A DNA stretch of 64,000 nucleotides from Microbacteriaceae bacterium (GTDB lineage: Bacteria; Actinomycetota; Actinomycetes; Actinomycetales; Microbacteriaceae). The stretch lies in NCBI GenBank assembly GCA_025352325.1, contig JANXTR010000023.1, positions 62,001-126,000 of the forward strand, given 5' to 3'. Position numbers and translations under genes: made by a program. Below are positions 16,180-25,280 of this stretch, piece by piece. The notes below the pieces were generated by a model, which saw only the letters and a program-made list of their open reading frames with translations, made no database searches and had not been told where the DNA came from. Every line of letters starts with the position of its first letter. Position 1 is the first letter of the stretch.

Positions 16180-18548
16180 TGAATGCGCTCGTCGATTCCG
16201 TAGCCACTGCAGAAGCCACCCCCGAGAAGGAGCAGCCGTACGCGGCGCTCGGGCTCAAGGCCGACGAATACCAGAGCATCCGCGACATCCTCGGCCGTCG
16301 CCCCACCAGCGGCGAACTCGCCATGTACTCCGTCATGTGGAGCGAGCACTGCTCGTACAAGAGTTCCAAGGTGTGGCTGCGCCAGTTCGGCGAGAAGGTC
16401 AGCCCCGAGATGACCAAGAACCTCATGGTCGGCATGGGCGAGAACGCCGGCGTCGTCGACATCGGCGAGGGCTGGGCTGTCACCTTCAAGATCGAGAGCC
16501 ACAACCACCCGAGCTACATCGAGCCGTTCCAGGGCGCCGCGACCGGCGTGGGCGGCATCGTGCGCGACATCATCTCGATGGGTGCCCGTCCGGTGGCGGT
16601 GATGGATGCGCTGCGCTTCGGTGCGATCGACCACCCCGACACGGCTCGTGTTCTCCCCGGGGTCGTGAGCGGCATCAGCTTCTACGCCAACTGCCTGGGG
16701 CTCCCGAACATCGGCGGCGAGACCTGGTTCGATCCGATCTACCAGGCGAACCCGCTGGTGAACGCGCTGGCGGTCGGCGTGCTGCGGCACGAGGATCTGC
16801 ACCTCGCCAACGCCAAGGGCGCCGGCAACAAGGTGGTGCTCTTCGGGGCTCGCACCGGCGGCGACGGGATCGGCGGGGCATCCATCCTCGCCTCGGACAC
16901 CTTCAGCGCCGGCGGACCGACCAAGCGCCCCGCCGTGCAGGTGGGTGACCCCTTCGCCGAGAAGGTGCTCATCGAGTGCTGCCTCGAGCTGTTCGCCGGT
17001 GACCTGGTGAAGGGCATCCAGGATCTCGGCGCGGCCGGCATCTCGTGCGCGACCAGCGAGCTCGCCAGCAACGGCGACGGCGGTATGCAGGTCTCGCTCG
17101 ACGAGGTGCTGCTGCGCGATCCGACGCTCACGGCCGAGGAGATCCTCATGTCGGAGAGCCAGGAGCGCATGATGGCGATCGTGGAGCCCGACAAGCTCGA
17201 GGGCTTCCTGGCGGTCACGCGCAAGTGGGATGTCGAGACCAGCGTGCTGGGCGAGGTCACCGAGACCGGCCGACTCATCATCACCTGGCACGGCGAGACG
17301 ATCGTCGACGTCGATCCGCGCACCGTCGCCGTCGACGGCCCCGTGTACAACCGGCCGCTCAGTTACCCGACGTGGATGGATGCGCTCAACGCCGACAGCG
17401 CCGAGAAGTTCCTGCGGCCGAGCGACGGGGCGACGCTGCGGGAGCAGCTGCTGACCCTGATCGGCAGCGCCAACCTGGCCGACAAGAGCTGGGTCACCAG
17501 CCAGTACGACCGGTATGTCATGGGCAACACCGCCCTCAGCTACCCGGATGACGCGGGCATGATCCGCGTCGACGAGGAGTCCGGTCTCGGGGTCGCCCTC
17601 GCCACCGACGCGAACGGACGCTACGCCTACCTCGACCCGTACGTCGGAGCCCAGCTCGCGCTCGCCGAGGCTTACCGCAACGTCGCCGTCACCGGCGCGA
17701 CCCCGGTCGCCGTCAGCGACTGCCTCAACTTCGGATCCCCCGAGAACCCCGAGGTCATGTGGCAGTTCTCGCGCGCCGTCGAGGGCCTCGCCGACGGCTG
17801 CCTCGAGCTGGGCATCCCGGTGACCGGCGGCAACGTCAGCTTCTACAACCAGACCGGCGACGTGCCGATCCACCCGACGCCGGTCGTCGCCGTCATGGGC
17901 GTGATCGACGATGTCGGGCGCCGCGTCCCCTCGGGCTGGCAGGACTCCGGCGACAACCTCTACCTGCTCGGGAGCACGCACCTCGAGCTCGACGGCTCAG
18001 CGTGGGCGGGCGTCATCCACGGGCATCTCGGCGGGAAGCCACCGAAGCCGCACCTGACGCGCGAACACGACCTCGCCGAGCTGCTGTCGGCGGCCGCTCA
18101 CGAGGGCCTGCTCAACGCGGCCCACGATCTCTCGGACGGCGGCCTCGCCACCGCGGTCGTCGACGCGTCCCTGCGCTTCGGCATCGGGGCCCGCATCTGG
18201 CTGGACGAGCTGCTCGAGCGCGACCAGATCGACCCGCTCACCGCGCTGTTCAGCGAGTCCGGCGCCCGCGTGATCGTCGCGGTCCCGCGCGAGGAGGACG
18301 TGAAGTTCCTCCGCCTCTGCGAGGGGCGCAACTACCCGGTCGCGCGCATCGGAGTCACCGACCGCGGCGCGGACGGCGCCGGGGCGGATCTCGAGGTGCA
18401 GGACCTCTTCACGATCAGCCTCAAGGAGCTGCGCACCGCGTCCCGCGCCACCATGGTGGAACACTTCGGCGCGGTCGTCGGATACGCGGCGGATCTCAGC
18501 GGCAGCGGCATCCACCGCGCACCGGGTGGCGGACGCATCTCGGAGTAG
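16179..18548 (+). CDS. purL: FGAM synthase, PurL large subunit
   Basis: The ATP-dependent amidotransferase of purine step 4, acting with PurQ and Pur[15 protein letters not shown] near residue 105 is the signature of the small (Gram-positive type) PurL, and the duplicated AIR-synthase-like halves are visible ([14 protein letters not shown] near 130; a second [12 protein letters not shown] near 510). At 789 residues it lacks the fused glutaminase of the proteobacterial enzyme. ATG at 16179 is preferred over a GTG three bases upstream on the basis of -10 spacing. Confidence 0.96.
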   Translation: MNALVDSVATAEATPEKEQPYAALGLKADEYQSIRDILGRRPTSGELAMYSVMWSEHCSYKSSKVWLRQFGEKVSPEMTKNLMVGMGENAGVVDIGEGWAVTFKIESHNHPSYIEPFQGAATGVGGIVRDIISMGARPVAVMDALRFGAIDHPDTARVLPGVVSGISFYANCLGLPNIGGETWFDPIYQANPLVNALAVGVLRHEDLHLANAKGAGNKVVLFGARTGGDGIGGASILASDTFSAGGPTKRPAVQVGDPFAEKVLIECCLELFAGDLVKGIQDLGAAGISCATSELASNGDGGMQVSLDEVLLRDPTLTAEEILMSESQERMMAIVEPDKLEGFLAVTRKWDVETSVLGEVTETGRLIITWHGETIVDVDPRTVAVDGPVYNRPLSYPTWMDALNADSAEKFLRPSDGATLREQLLTLIGSANLADKSWVTSQYDRYVMGNTALSYPDDAGMIRVDEESGLGVALATDANGRYAYLDPYVGAQLALAEAYRNVAVTGATPVAVSDCLNFGSPENPEVMWQFSRAVEGLADGCLELGIPVTGGNVSFYNQTGDVPIHPTPVVAVMGVIDDVGRRVPSGWQDSGDNLYLLGSTHLELDGSAWAGVIHGHLGGKPPKPHLTREHDLAELLSAAAHEGLLNAAHDLSDGGLATAVVDASLRFGIGARIWLDELLERDQIDPLTALFSESGARVIVAVPREEDVKFLRLCEGRNYPVARIGVTDRGADGAGADLEVQDLFTISLKELRTASRATMVEHFGAVVGYAADLSGSGIHRAPGGGRISE

Positions 18549-18588
18549 CCCGCGATTGGGGGGCCGCGTCGTCACTCGACGGGCCTCG

Positions 18589-19059
18589 TCAGTCGACGAG
18601 ACGCCCGAGCTCGTTCGCGAGACCGAGGAAGGCCTCCTTCATCAACGGGATGTCGTCCTCGTCGAACGCCTTCGAGAAGGCGCGCACATACAGCACGTTG
18701 ACCTCGACCATGACCTCGACCCCGCGAGGGGTGAGCCGCAGCAGCACGCTGCGGCGGTCGCGCGGATTCGCTGTGCGCTCCATGAATCCCGCGGCGCCGA
18801 GTCGGTCGGCGAGGGTCGTCAGCGAGCCGGTCGTCATCCCCAGGTGCTCGGCCACCGACTTGGGGGTCGCCCCATCGCTGAGCGACATGAACGACAGCGC
18901 GCGGAGGTCGGTGGGGCTGATCCCGTAGCCGGCGGACAAGGCGCCGATCGCGCGCGCATTCTGCTTGCGAAGTTCGGAGAACGCCATGACGAGGCTCGTC
19001 ATCTTGGACACGGACGCAGGGTCAGCGCAGGCCGTGACGCGCGCAAGCGATTCGCTCAT
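18589..19059 (-). CDS. MarR-family transcriptional regulator
   Basis: A 156-residue regulator. The HTH is TPKSVAEHLGMTTGSLTTLADRL-like (about residues 60-85) with the wing NPRDRRSVLLRLTPRG, the most conserved MarR signature (D-R-R). A start at 19059 (MSESLARV) is supported by GGGAGTG upstream; an ATG at 19086 is less likely. No obvious effector or target gene adjoins it, as it converges on purL and is followed by intergenic DNA. Confidence 0.8.
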   Translation of the reverse strand: MSESLARVTACADPASVSKMTSLVMAFSELRKQNARAIGALSAGYGISPTDLRALSFMSLSDGATPKSVAEHLGMTTGSLTTLADRLGAAGFMERTANPRDRRSVLLRLTPRGVEVMVEVNVLYVRAFSKAFDEDDIPLMKEAFLGLANELGRLVD

Positions 19060-19178
19060 GAGGACACTCCCGTCGTGATGGCCCAACGGTGCCCTGATCC
19101 ACCGAGGTGCCCCGACTCAACCACACCCGTCACCCGATCCGCAGCCGCAGGGCGCAGAACCCCCTCGGGTTGGGGGCC

Positions 19179-20105
19179 TCAGATCGGGAACTGCACTCCG
19201 GTGAGCTCCTCCGAGAGCTCCCAGAACCGCGCGCCGAACCCCGGATCGGCGCTCGAGAGCACCGGCGCCATCACGATCGGCGCACCGGTGAGCGTGCGAT
19301 CGGGGCCGAAGAAGAGTCCGCTCTCCGCCTGCGGGTCCAGCGCGGCGCGCACGGTGGGCCAGGCGCCCTGCTGCTTGCCCTGGGCCACGAACGCAAGCGC
19401 GCCGTCCCGCAGCCGCCGCGATCGCGACAGCTCGTTGATACCCGGGCGACGCTCGGAGAGACCGTCGACCGAGAATCCCGGATGCGTGAGTAGCGACATC
19501 CGCGAGGAACCCACCGCGCGGATCCGACGGTCGAGTTCGAAGATGCACGCGTGCACCGCGTGCTTCGACAGACCGTAGGCGCGGAACGGTCGGTACCGGC
19601 GCTCGCTGAGGATGTCACCCGTCCCCTCGCCCGCCGCGAGCCGCACCATCCGGGTCGCCATGCTGCCCAGGCCGATCACACGCGCATCCGGTGCCAGTGC
19701 CGGCCAGAGCTGCGCGGTGAGGGCGAAGTGACCCAGGGCGTTGGCGCCGACGAGGAGTTCGAGGCCGTCCTCCGTGGTGCGGCGACGGGCGCTCGGATTC
19801 ACGATGCCGGCGTTGTTGATGAGCACGTCGATCGGCGCGAGGGTCGCGAGCTCGTCAGCGGCTCGGGCGACGGACTCGAGGGAGGCGAGATCGAGCCGCA
19901 CGAACGCGAGATCGGCCTCCGGCATTCGCTCGTGGATCGAGTCCATGGCACGCTGCGCCCTCTCGGCCGAGCGCGAGGCCAGGATCACCCGCGCACCTGC
20001 GCCGGCCAGCTGCTCAGCGGTGAAATAGCCGATGCCCGCGTTGCCACCGGTGACGACGACCGTTCGCCCCGACGCCGAGGGCAGGGCATGCGGATCCCAG
20101 CTCAC
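19179..20105 (-). CDS. Short-chain dehydrogenase (retinol dehydrogenase/protochlorophyllide reductase-like)
   Basis: A 308-residue classical-extended SDR. The cofactor motif TGGNAGIGYFTAEQL is near residue 18, NNAG near 95, the catalytic Tyr-x3-Lys is YGLSKHA near 172 with SMA ahead of it. The sequence pattern is that of the WW-oxidoreductase/retinol dehydrogenase-like SDRs, so NADP(H) is the likely cofactor. GTG at 20105 overlaps the chorismate mutase stop by 4 nt, which implies co-translation, though no pathway link is apparent. Confidence 0.8.
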   Translation of the reverse strand: MSWDPHALPSASGRTVVVTGGNAGIGYFTAEQLAGAGARVILASRSAERAQRAMDSIHERMPEADLAFVRLDLASLESVARAADELATLAPIDVLINNAGIVNPSARRRTTEDGLELLVGANALGHFALTAQLWPALAPDARVIGLGSMATRMVRLAAGEGTGDILSERRYRPFRAYGLSKHAVHACIFELDRRIRAVGSSRMSLLTHPGFSVDGLSERRPGINELSRSRRLRDGALAFVAQGKQQGAWPTVRAALDPQAESGLFFGPDRTLTGAPIVMAPVLSSADPGFGARFWELSEELTGVQFPI

Positions 20106-20452
20106 GCGGAGTGCTGGTCCGGCTGCGTCGACACCACGCCGGTGGCCAGCTGCTCGTGGTGGTGGATGACCTCGGCCACTACGAAGTTGAACCACTTCTC
20201 GGCGAATGCGGGATCGAGCTGCGCCTCCATAGCGATGGCGCGGAGGCGCGCGATCTGCACGCGCTCGCGCTCCGGATCGGAGGCGGGCATCCCGCTCGAG
20301 GCCTTCAGTCTGCCGACCTTCTGCGTGAACTTGAACCGCTCGGCGAGCATGTGCACGAGGGCCGCGTCGATGTTGTCGATGCTCAGACGGATCGCGGCCA
20401 GCTCGGCCTGGGCCTCCGCCGCCTCGTCCACATCCCAAGGTTCCGCGCTCAT
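20102..20452 (-). CDS. Chorismate mutase (AroQ class)
   Basis: A 116-residue all-helical protein. The pattern LAAIRLSIDNIDAALVHMLA gives the first helix with the substrate-binding Arg and Asp, followed by RFKFTQKVGRLKA with the key Lys, and DPERERVQIARLR. This is the AroQ fold, converting chorismate to prephenate for Phe/Tyr synthesis. Actinobacterial members of this size are the intracellular type. It is the first gene of a two-gene unit with the SDR and has a leaderless promoter. Confidence 0.85.
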   Translation of the reverse strand: MSAEPWDVDEAAEAQAELAAIRLSIDNIDAALVHMLAERFKFTQKVGRLKASSGMPASDPERERVQIARLRAIAMEAQLDPAFAEKWFNFVVAEVIHHHEQLATGVVSTQPDQHSA

Positions 20453-20464
20453 GCCCCGAGCCTA
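20452..20464 (-). promoter_or_regulatory. Leaderless -10 box of the chorismate mutase gene
   Basis: TAGGCT (20464-20459), 6 nt before ATG 20452. Confidence 0.55.
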
Positions 20465-21100
20465 GATGCTCCGGAACAGCACAGGACGGTCGCCCCACGG
20501 CACGAGTCGAGCCTCGAGCGCGGCTTTCACCGCGGTCCACTCGTCGACGAGCACCGAGAAGACAGCGGTGTCGCGCCAGGTGCCGTCCGCGCGCAGCACG
20601 TCGCGCCGCACGATGCCCTCGAACGTCGCGCCGAGCTTGGCGATCGCCGCCCGTGAGCGCGAGTTGCGCTCGTCCGCCTGCAGTTTGACGCGTCCATACC
20701 CGTGATCGAAGGCGACGCCGAGCATCAGCAGCTTCGCCTCCGGGTTCACCTGCGTCCCCCAGACGCGCGGATCGAATGCCGTCCAGCCGATGTGCGCGTG
20801 CTCCCGCACCTCATCGAAGTCCGCGAGGCTGGATGCCCCGACCACCTCGCCGTCGTGCGGTCCGCCCTGCACGATCATCACGTAGGTGTTGCCCGCGCGG
20901 TGCGGGAAGTACCGCGGGGCCCACGCCCGGAACGCCGCCTCATCGGTCGGCAGCCCCGCCGGCCCGCCGCCGTAGCCCCCCTCGAACACCTCGGGTCGCC
21001 CGAGCGCGGTCCAGAGTCCGGGCAGGTGCTCGGCCCGGTACGGCTCGAGGCGGATGAACCGCCCCGTCACGGTCTCGCGGGGCGGACGGGTGGCGGTCAC
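20462..21100 (-). CDS. GNAT family N-acetyltransferase (RimJ/RimL-like)
   Basis: A 212-residue acetyltransferase with the order of the RimJ/RimL type: GRFIRLEPYRAEHLPGLWTA at the start, IGWTAFDPRVWGTQVNPEAK in the middle (equivalent of the acetyl-CoA loop), and LQADERNSRSRAAIAKLGA-like helix near residue 150. GTG at 21100 gives the normal family start; an upstream ATG at 21127 adds nine unlikely residues. The substrate (protein N-terminus or small amine) is not known. Confidence 0.8.
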   Translation of the reverse strand: MTATRPPRETVTGRFIRLEPYRAEHLPGLWTALGRPEVFEGGYGGGPAGLPTDEAAFRAWAPRYFPHRAGNTYVMIVQGGPHDGEVVGASSLADFDEVREHAHIGWTAFDPRVWGTQVNPEAKLLMLGVAFDHGYGRVKLQADERNSRSRAAIAKLGATFEGIVRRDVLRADGTWRDTAVFSVLVDEWTAVKAALEARLVPWGDRPVLFRSI

Positions 21101-21151
21101 GCGTCCATACTTGCATCCGTTGCCCAACCCGGCATCCGCAAGCGTGCGGCC

Positions 21152-21454
21152 ATGAAGCTCACCGTTCCCGCGTTCCGCTACCTCGGGTCGGCGGCCTCCT
21201 GGCTGCTCTTCACCTTCTGCTTCGCCCTGGTCGCGATCGGCTCGAGCGTCGTATTGGGGCTCGGCGGGTTCTGCGCGTCGGGCGGGGCGTACGTCATCCA
21301 GGCCGAGTGCCCGGACACCGCCGAGTGGTCGATGCCGGTCTTGATCTTCGGCGGCCTGGCGGCGGTGGGGATCGGTTTGGTCGTCGCCCGCGGCTTCGGC
21401 ACGCCGGTTGTCTCGTGGGTGTGGCCGGCTACTGGCTTCGGGGCGGGGCGCCGC
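21152..21454 (+). pseudogene. Truncated membrane-protein gene
   Basis: ATG at 21152 gives MKLTVPAFRYLGSAASWLLF, and two membrane segments follow (FTFCFALVAIGSSVVLGLGG; MPVLIFGGLAAVGIGLVVA) with an extracellular Cys pair between them. After VSWVWPA the frame loses coding character and runs antisense into purA with no stop until 22234. Actinobacterial proteins with this start are longer, with several more membrane segments (from memory). The gene therefore seems cut off by the purA 3' end. Confidence 0.5.
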
Positions 21455-22741
21455 TCAGCCCAGCAGGTCGTGCCGCACGACGATCGCGTCGCGGCCCGGG
21501 CCGACGCCGATCGCCGAGATGCGCGATCCGCTCATGGCCTCGACGGCGAGCACGTAGTCCCGCGCGTTCTTCGGCAGCTCGTCGAACGAGGTCGCGCCCG
21601 TGATGTCCTCGGTCCAGCCCGGGAACTCCTGGTAGATCGGCACGGCGTGGTGGAAGTCGGTCTGGTTCACTGGCACCTCGTCGACCCGCACGCCGTCGAT
21701 GTCATACGCCACGCAGACCTGGATCTTCTCGAGCCCGGTCAGCACATCGAGCTTGGTGAGCACGAAGTCGGTGATGCCGTTGACACGCGCCGAGTACCGG
21801 GCGATCGGAGCGTCGTACCAGCCGCAGCGGCGCGGGCGGCCCGTTGTGGTGCCGAACTCGAAGCCGTTGGCCCGCAGGAACTCGCCCCACTCGTCGAACA
21901 ACTCGGTCGGGAACGGGCCGGAGCCCACGCGCGTCGTGTACGCCTTCACGATGCCGATGACGCGGTCGAACCGGTTCGGCGCGACACCCGAGCCGGTCGC
22001 GGCACCGCCGCTCGTGGCGTTCGAGGAGGTGACGAACGGATACGTGCCGTGGTCGACATCCAGCATCGTCGCCTGACCCCCCTCGAAGAGCACGGTCTTG
22101 CCAGCGTCGAGTGCCTGGTTGAGGATCAGCCCGGTGTCGGCCACCATCGGCCGCAGCCGTTCGGCGTAGCCCAGCAGCTCATTGACGATCTCGGATGCCG
22201 CGATCGCGCGCCGGTTGTAGACCTTCACCAGTAGATGGTTCTTCTGGTCGAGCGCGCCCTCGACCTTCTGACGCAGGATGTTCTCGTCGAAGATGTCTTG
22301 GATCCGGATGCCGACTCGGTTGATCTTGTCGGCGTACGCCGGACCGATGCCGCGGCCGGTCGTGCCGATGTTGCGCCTGCCGAGGAAGCGCTCGGTGACC
22401 TTGTCCATCGTGCGGTGGTATTGCGTGATGACGTGCGCGTTCGCGCTGATGAGCAGCTTCGACACGTCGAGCCCGCGGGCCAAGAGCGCGTTGAGTTCGT
22501 GGAAGAGCACCTCGACGTCGACGACGACGCCGTTCGCGATGACCGGGGTGACGCCGGGCGTCAGGATGCCGGACGGCAGCAGGTGCAACGCGTACTTCTC
22601 GTTGCCGATGACGACGGTGTGGCCAGCGTTGTTGCCGCCGTTGAACTTGACGACGTAGTCGACCCGACTGCCGAGCAGGTCGGTGGCCTTGCCCTTGCCT
22701 TCATCGCCCCATTGGGCGCCGATCAGAACGACGGCGGGCAT
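21455..22741 (-). CDS. purA: Adenylosuccinate synthase
   Basis: GTP-dependent conversion of IMP and aspartate to adenylosuccinate, the first step to AMP. The N-terminus [19 protein letters not shown] carries the GDEGKG loop; [13 protein letters not shown] near residue 35, the [14 protein letters not shown] stretch near 125 and [12 protein letters not shown] near 298 are all family signatures. The 428-residue length is normal. CAGGGAG precedes ATG 22741. Confidence 0.97.
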   Translation of the reverse strand: MPAVVLIGAQWGDEGKGKATDLLGSRVDYVVKFNGGNNAGHTVVIGNEKYALHLLPSGILTPGVTPVIANGVVVDVEVLFHELNALLARGLDVSKLLISANAHVITQYHRTMDKVTERFLGRRNIGTTGRGIGPAYADKINRVGIRIQDIFDENILRQKVEGALDQKNHLLVKVYNRRAIAASEIVNELLGYAERLRPMVADTGLILNQALDAGKTVLFEGGQATMLDVDHGTYPFVTSSNATSGGAATGSGVAPNRFDRVIGIVKAYTTRVGSGPFPTELFDEWGEFLRANGFEFGTTTGRPRRCGWYDAPIARYSARVNGITDFVLTKLDVLTGLEKIQVCVAYDIDGVRVDEVPVNQTDFHHAVPIYQEFPGWTEDITGATSFDELPKNARDYVLAVEAMSGSRISAIGVGPGRDAIVVRHDLLG

Positions 22742-22963
22742 AGTCAGGCTCCCTGATGTGAACTGCAGAGTCGGGTGCGGAGGGATTGCACCCCAGTCTA
22801 ACGAACGGGCCGGTACCAGACGAGGTGCAGCAGCACGCGCAGGTCGGCGGACCCGATCCCGACAGGGGGCGCGACAGCCCGGAAGTCATCCGCAGGTTCT
22901 GCGCTTGCAGGAACTAGTAGGCCGCCAACAGCTCGACTAGCTCGCCGTCGCCGATGTCGCACA
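22742..22963. other. Intergenic stretch with no recognised gene
   Basis: The leftward frame ending at 22798 reads [18 protein letters not shown]-stop, which has the look of a protein C-terminus, but nothing upstream joins it to a recognisable domain. No promoter or RNA structure stands out. Confidence 0.3.
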
Positions 22964-23437
22964 TCACTGCCCCGCCGCCCAGTGGTTCTGCACCTGCGTG
23001 GCCGTGAGCACAACGGAGTACGCGGCCGCGTAGCGCAGCTGGCCGGTGAAGAAGTAACGCGATTTGTTGTTCGGCCACCCGTTGAGGTTGTCCTAGCCGA
23101 CCCGCCAGTATCCCGTCGAGCTCTCGGCCGCGGCGTACGCCGCGTTGGAGGCGACCAGCGCGCCGTCGAGGTAATGCTTCATCCCCGTAGCGGCGGACAT
23201 CGTGACGACGACGTGATGCCACTTCCCGTCGGTCACCGTGCCGGGGTCGAGATCACCTGGAGACCACCGCTGTATGTGCCGAAGTCGAGCTTGCCGGTGG
23301 TCTCGATATAGAGGTGACGGTCGTACTGGCTGGGCGCTCCGGTCTGCGCGTTCCCGAATCCGATCAGCGTGCCTCGCTCAGGCGCCCCGCACAACGACAG
23401 GCAGTCGTTGTCACCCCCTTGTGAGGATGTTCTCCTT
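22964..23437 (-). pseudogene. Decayed LamG (concanavalin-like) domain gene
   Basis: Leftward translation gives GTLIGFGNAQTGAPSQYDRH and LDFGTYSGGLQVIS in one frame. After a frameshift it continues in another with DGKWHHVVVTMSAATGMKHY, a typical LamG 'W-H-H-V' strand, then LDGALVASNAAYA. An in-frame TAG follows GYWRVG, and the C-terminal LRYAAAYSVVLTATQVQNHW is the usual end of LamG-type-3 domains. A frameshift, an internal stop and the lack of a signal peptide show it is dead. It was probably part of a secreted glycan-binding protein. Confidence 0.7.
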
Positions 23438-23461
23438 TTGGGGTGGGTGTTCTGTCACCCG

Positions 23462-24121
23462 TCACCCGATCGTGTCACCCGGATGAACCCGGATCCACTC
23501 GTGCATGACGATCGCGGCAGCCGCGCCAGCATTGATCGAGCGGGTCGAACCGAACTGGCGGATCTCGACCACGGCATCCGCGGCGGCGAGCGCCTCGGCC
23601 GTGAGGCCCGGTCCCTCCTGGCCGAACAACAGGATGCACCGCTCCGGGAACGCGAATCGGCTGACCTCGACCGACCCGGGCACGTTGTCCACCGCGACAA
23701 TCGGGCGGCCCTCGGCCCGCGCGAAGGCCACCAACGCGTCGATCGTCTCGTGGTGGAGGATGTGCTGATACCGGTCGGTCACCATCGCGCCGCGCCTATT
23801 CCAGCGGCGGCGGCCGACGATATGCACGGTCTCGGCGAGGAACGCGTTCGCCGTCCGCACGATCGAGCCGATGTTCATGTCGTGCTGCCAGTTCTCGATG
23901 GCGACCGAGAATCCGTTTCGACGGGTGTCGAGCTCGGCGACGATCGCCTCGACCGTCCAGTAGCGGAAGCGGTCGACCACGTTGCGCGCGTCGCCGTGCT
24001 CGAGCAGTTCGGGGTCGTACCGCGGGTCCTTCGGCCGGGCCTCACGCCCTCCCGGCCATGGCCCGACGCCCACGGCGAGGGTCGGCTCGGGTTCGATGTC
24101 GTCGCCGCTCGCATCCTCCAC
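23462..24121 (-). CDS. SpoU/TrmH family RNA 2'-O-methyltransferase
   Basis: About 219 residues with the SPOUT knot motifs: NMNIGSIVRTANAF-like motif 1 (here DMNIGSIVRTANAF near residue 82), LLFGQEGPGLTAEAL motif 2 near 165 and GSTRSINAGAAAAIVMHEW motif 3 near 190. The target (tRNA or rRNA ribose) cannot be told. The start is set at GTG 24121 since a TACTGT box lies 7 nt ahead; a GTG at 24130 is the alternative. Confidence 0.88.
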   Translation of the reverse strand: MEDASGDDIEPEPTLAVGVGPWPGGREARPKDPRYDPELLEHGDARNVVDRFRYWTVEAIVAELDTRRNGFSVAIENWQHDMNIGSIVRTANAFLAETVHIVGRRRWNRRGAMVTDRYQHILHHETIDALVAFARAEGRPIVAVDNVPGSVEVSRFAFPERCILLFGQEGPGLTAEALAAADAVVEIRQFGSTRSINAGAAAAIVMHEWIRVHPGDTIG

Positions 24122-24134
24122 AGTTCTCACAGTA
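24121..24134 (-). promoter_or_regulatory. Leaderless -10 box of the SpoU methyltransferase
   Basis: TACTGT (24134-24129), 7 nt before GTG 24121. Confidence 0.45.
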
Positions 24135-24219
24135 ACGATCGATCCCAGGCAGGCTTTCGGGTTCGCCCAGACGTCGAATGCCGGTCATAGACTGAGCGAC
24201 AACCGAGCCGAGGAGCATG

Positions 24220-24318
24220 GTGAGCAATCCCGCGAGCAACGACCCCCGCCTCCAGCGCACCCACAAGCGGCTGATGCAAGACACGTACTACGCCGGTGAC
24301 TCGCTGCGGCTGATCTAG
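24220..24318 (+). CDS. Short ORF of unknown function (possibly truncated)
   Basis: GTG at 24220, 5 nt after GAGGAG, encodes 32 residues including NDPRLQRTHKRLMQDTYYAG and ends at TAG 24318. The start signal is good, but the product is too short to be a known protein. It may be the N-terminus of a gene lost in the same event that truncated the next ORF. Confidence 0.35.
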   Translation: MSNPASNDPRLQRTHKRLMQDTYYAGDSLRLI

Positions 24319-24320
24319 CC

Positions 24321-24389
24321 GTGCTCAGCGGTCCCGAGATCCAGGATGCCCTGCGCGCGTTCGTCGCGAACTGGCGCGACTACCTGTGA
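24321..24389 (+). pseudogene. N-terminal stub of a type IIG restriction-modification (YeeA/MmeI-like) gene
   Basis: GTG at 24321 encodes 22 residues, LSGPEIQDALRAFVANWRDY and a stop. This resembles the first residues of the large N6-adenine methylase-endonuclease fusions, where the same helix is followed by an 'EKAEAQTFLNEL' stretch (from memory). The stop overlaps the GTG start of the next DNA methyltransferase by 4 nt, so the stub keeps translational coupling. Confidence 0.45.
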
Positions 24390-25267
24390 CCGAAGCCTTC
24401 GCCTGGCTCCCCGAGGGGCCCGACACGATCGTGCTTGGCGACAACCTGGCGGTCACTGCGCTGCTGCCCGACGGCTGCATCCGACTCATCTACCTCGATC
24501 CGCCCTTCAACACCGGACGCACGCAGAGTCGGCAGAGCATCACCACCACGCGTAACGCGGACGGTGCCCGTCAGGGATTCCAGGGCGCCAGCTATGACAC
24601 GGTGAAGGGAACGCTCTTCCGCTACGACGACCGATTCGAGGACTACTGGGCCTTTCTTGAGCCGCGTCTCATCGAGGCCTGGCGCCTACTCGACGATCGC
24701 GGGACCCTTTACCTCCATCTCGACTACCGCGAGGCGCACTACGCGAAGGTGGCGCTCGACGCGCTGTTCGGGCGCGACAGCTTCCTCAACGAGCTCATCT
24801 GGGCCTACGACTACGGTGCCAAGAGCACCAAGCGCTGGCCGTCCAAGCACGACACGATCCTGGTGTACGTGAAGAATCCCGCGAACTACTACTTCGACTC
24901 GGAAGCCGTCGACCGTGAGCCGTACATGGCTCCCGGGCTCGTCACGCCCGAGAAGGTCGCCAGGGGCAAGCTGCCCACCGACGTCTGGTGGCACACCATC
25001 GTCTCGACGAACGGCCGCGAGCGCACCGGCTACGCCACCCAGAAGCCCGAGGGGGTGCTCCGACGCATCGTGCAGGCGTCGAGCGCTCCCGGTGATCGGG
25101 TGCTCGACTTCTTCGCAGGATCCGGCACGACCGGCGCGGTGGCGCAGGCGCTCGGTCGCCGCTACCTGCTGGTCGACGAGAGTCCGGCTGCCGTGGCCGT
25201 CATGCGCGCCCGCCTGCCGGACGCGGTCGTCGTCAGCCACCCCTCGCTACGCTCGTCCCATGACTGA
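24386..25267 (+). CDS. Site-specific DNA methyltransferase, beta class
   Basis: A 293-residue amino-methyltransferase. Catalytic motif IV is LIYLDPPFNTG near residue 38, followed by the target-recognition region; SAM motif I, LDFFAGSGTTG, is near 245. This order (IV before I) defines the beta class, as in CcrM and HinfI methylases. The AdoMet motif and DPPF are intact. No restriction endonuclease is adjacent, so it is either solitary or the survivor of a lost R-M pair. It most likely methylates adenine N6, but cytosine N4 cannot be excluded. Confidence 0.85.
   Translation: MTEAFAWLPEGPDTIVLGDNLAVTALLPDGCIRLIYLDPPFNTGRTQSRQSITTTRNADGARQGFQGASYDTVKGTLFRYDDRFEDYWAFLEPRLIEAWRLLDDRGTLYLHLDYREAHYAKVALDALFGRDSFLNELIWAYDYGAKSTKRWPSKHDTILVYVKNPANYYFDSEAVDREPYMAPGLVTPEKVARGKLPTDVWWHTIVSTNGRERTGYATQKPEGVLRRIVQASSAPGDRVLDFFAGSGTTGAVAQALGRRYLLVDESPAAVAVMRARLPDAVVVSHPSLRSSHD
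25248..25260 (+). promoter_or_regulatory. Leaderless -10 box for the leader peptide/HAD unit
   Basis: TACGCT (25248-25253), 6 nt before ATG 25260, inside the 3' end of the methyltransferase gene. Confidence 0.4.
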
Positions 25268-25280
25268 GGCGCCAAAATGA
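25260..25280 (+). CDS. Putative six-codon leader cistron (MTEAPK)
   Basis: ATG at 25260 is placed 6 nt after a TACGCT -10 box, reads MTEAPK and stops in ATGA, which also holds the start of the HAD phosphatase gene. A leaderless mini-cistron feeding the next start by reinitiation would explain the lack of a Shine-Dalgarno sequence there. Chance is a real alternative at this length. Confidence 0.35.
   Translation: MTEAPK

Noticed and set aside
16143-17981. 612-codon open frame antisense to purL
   Set aside because: No recognisable motifs and wholly within a certain gene.
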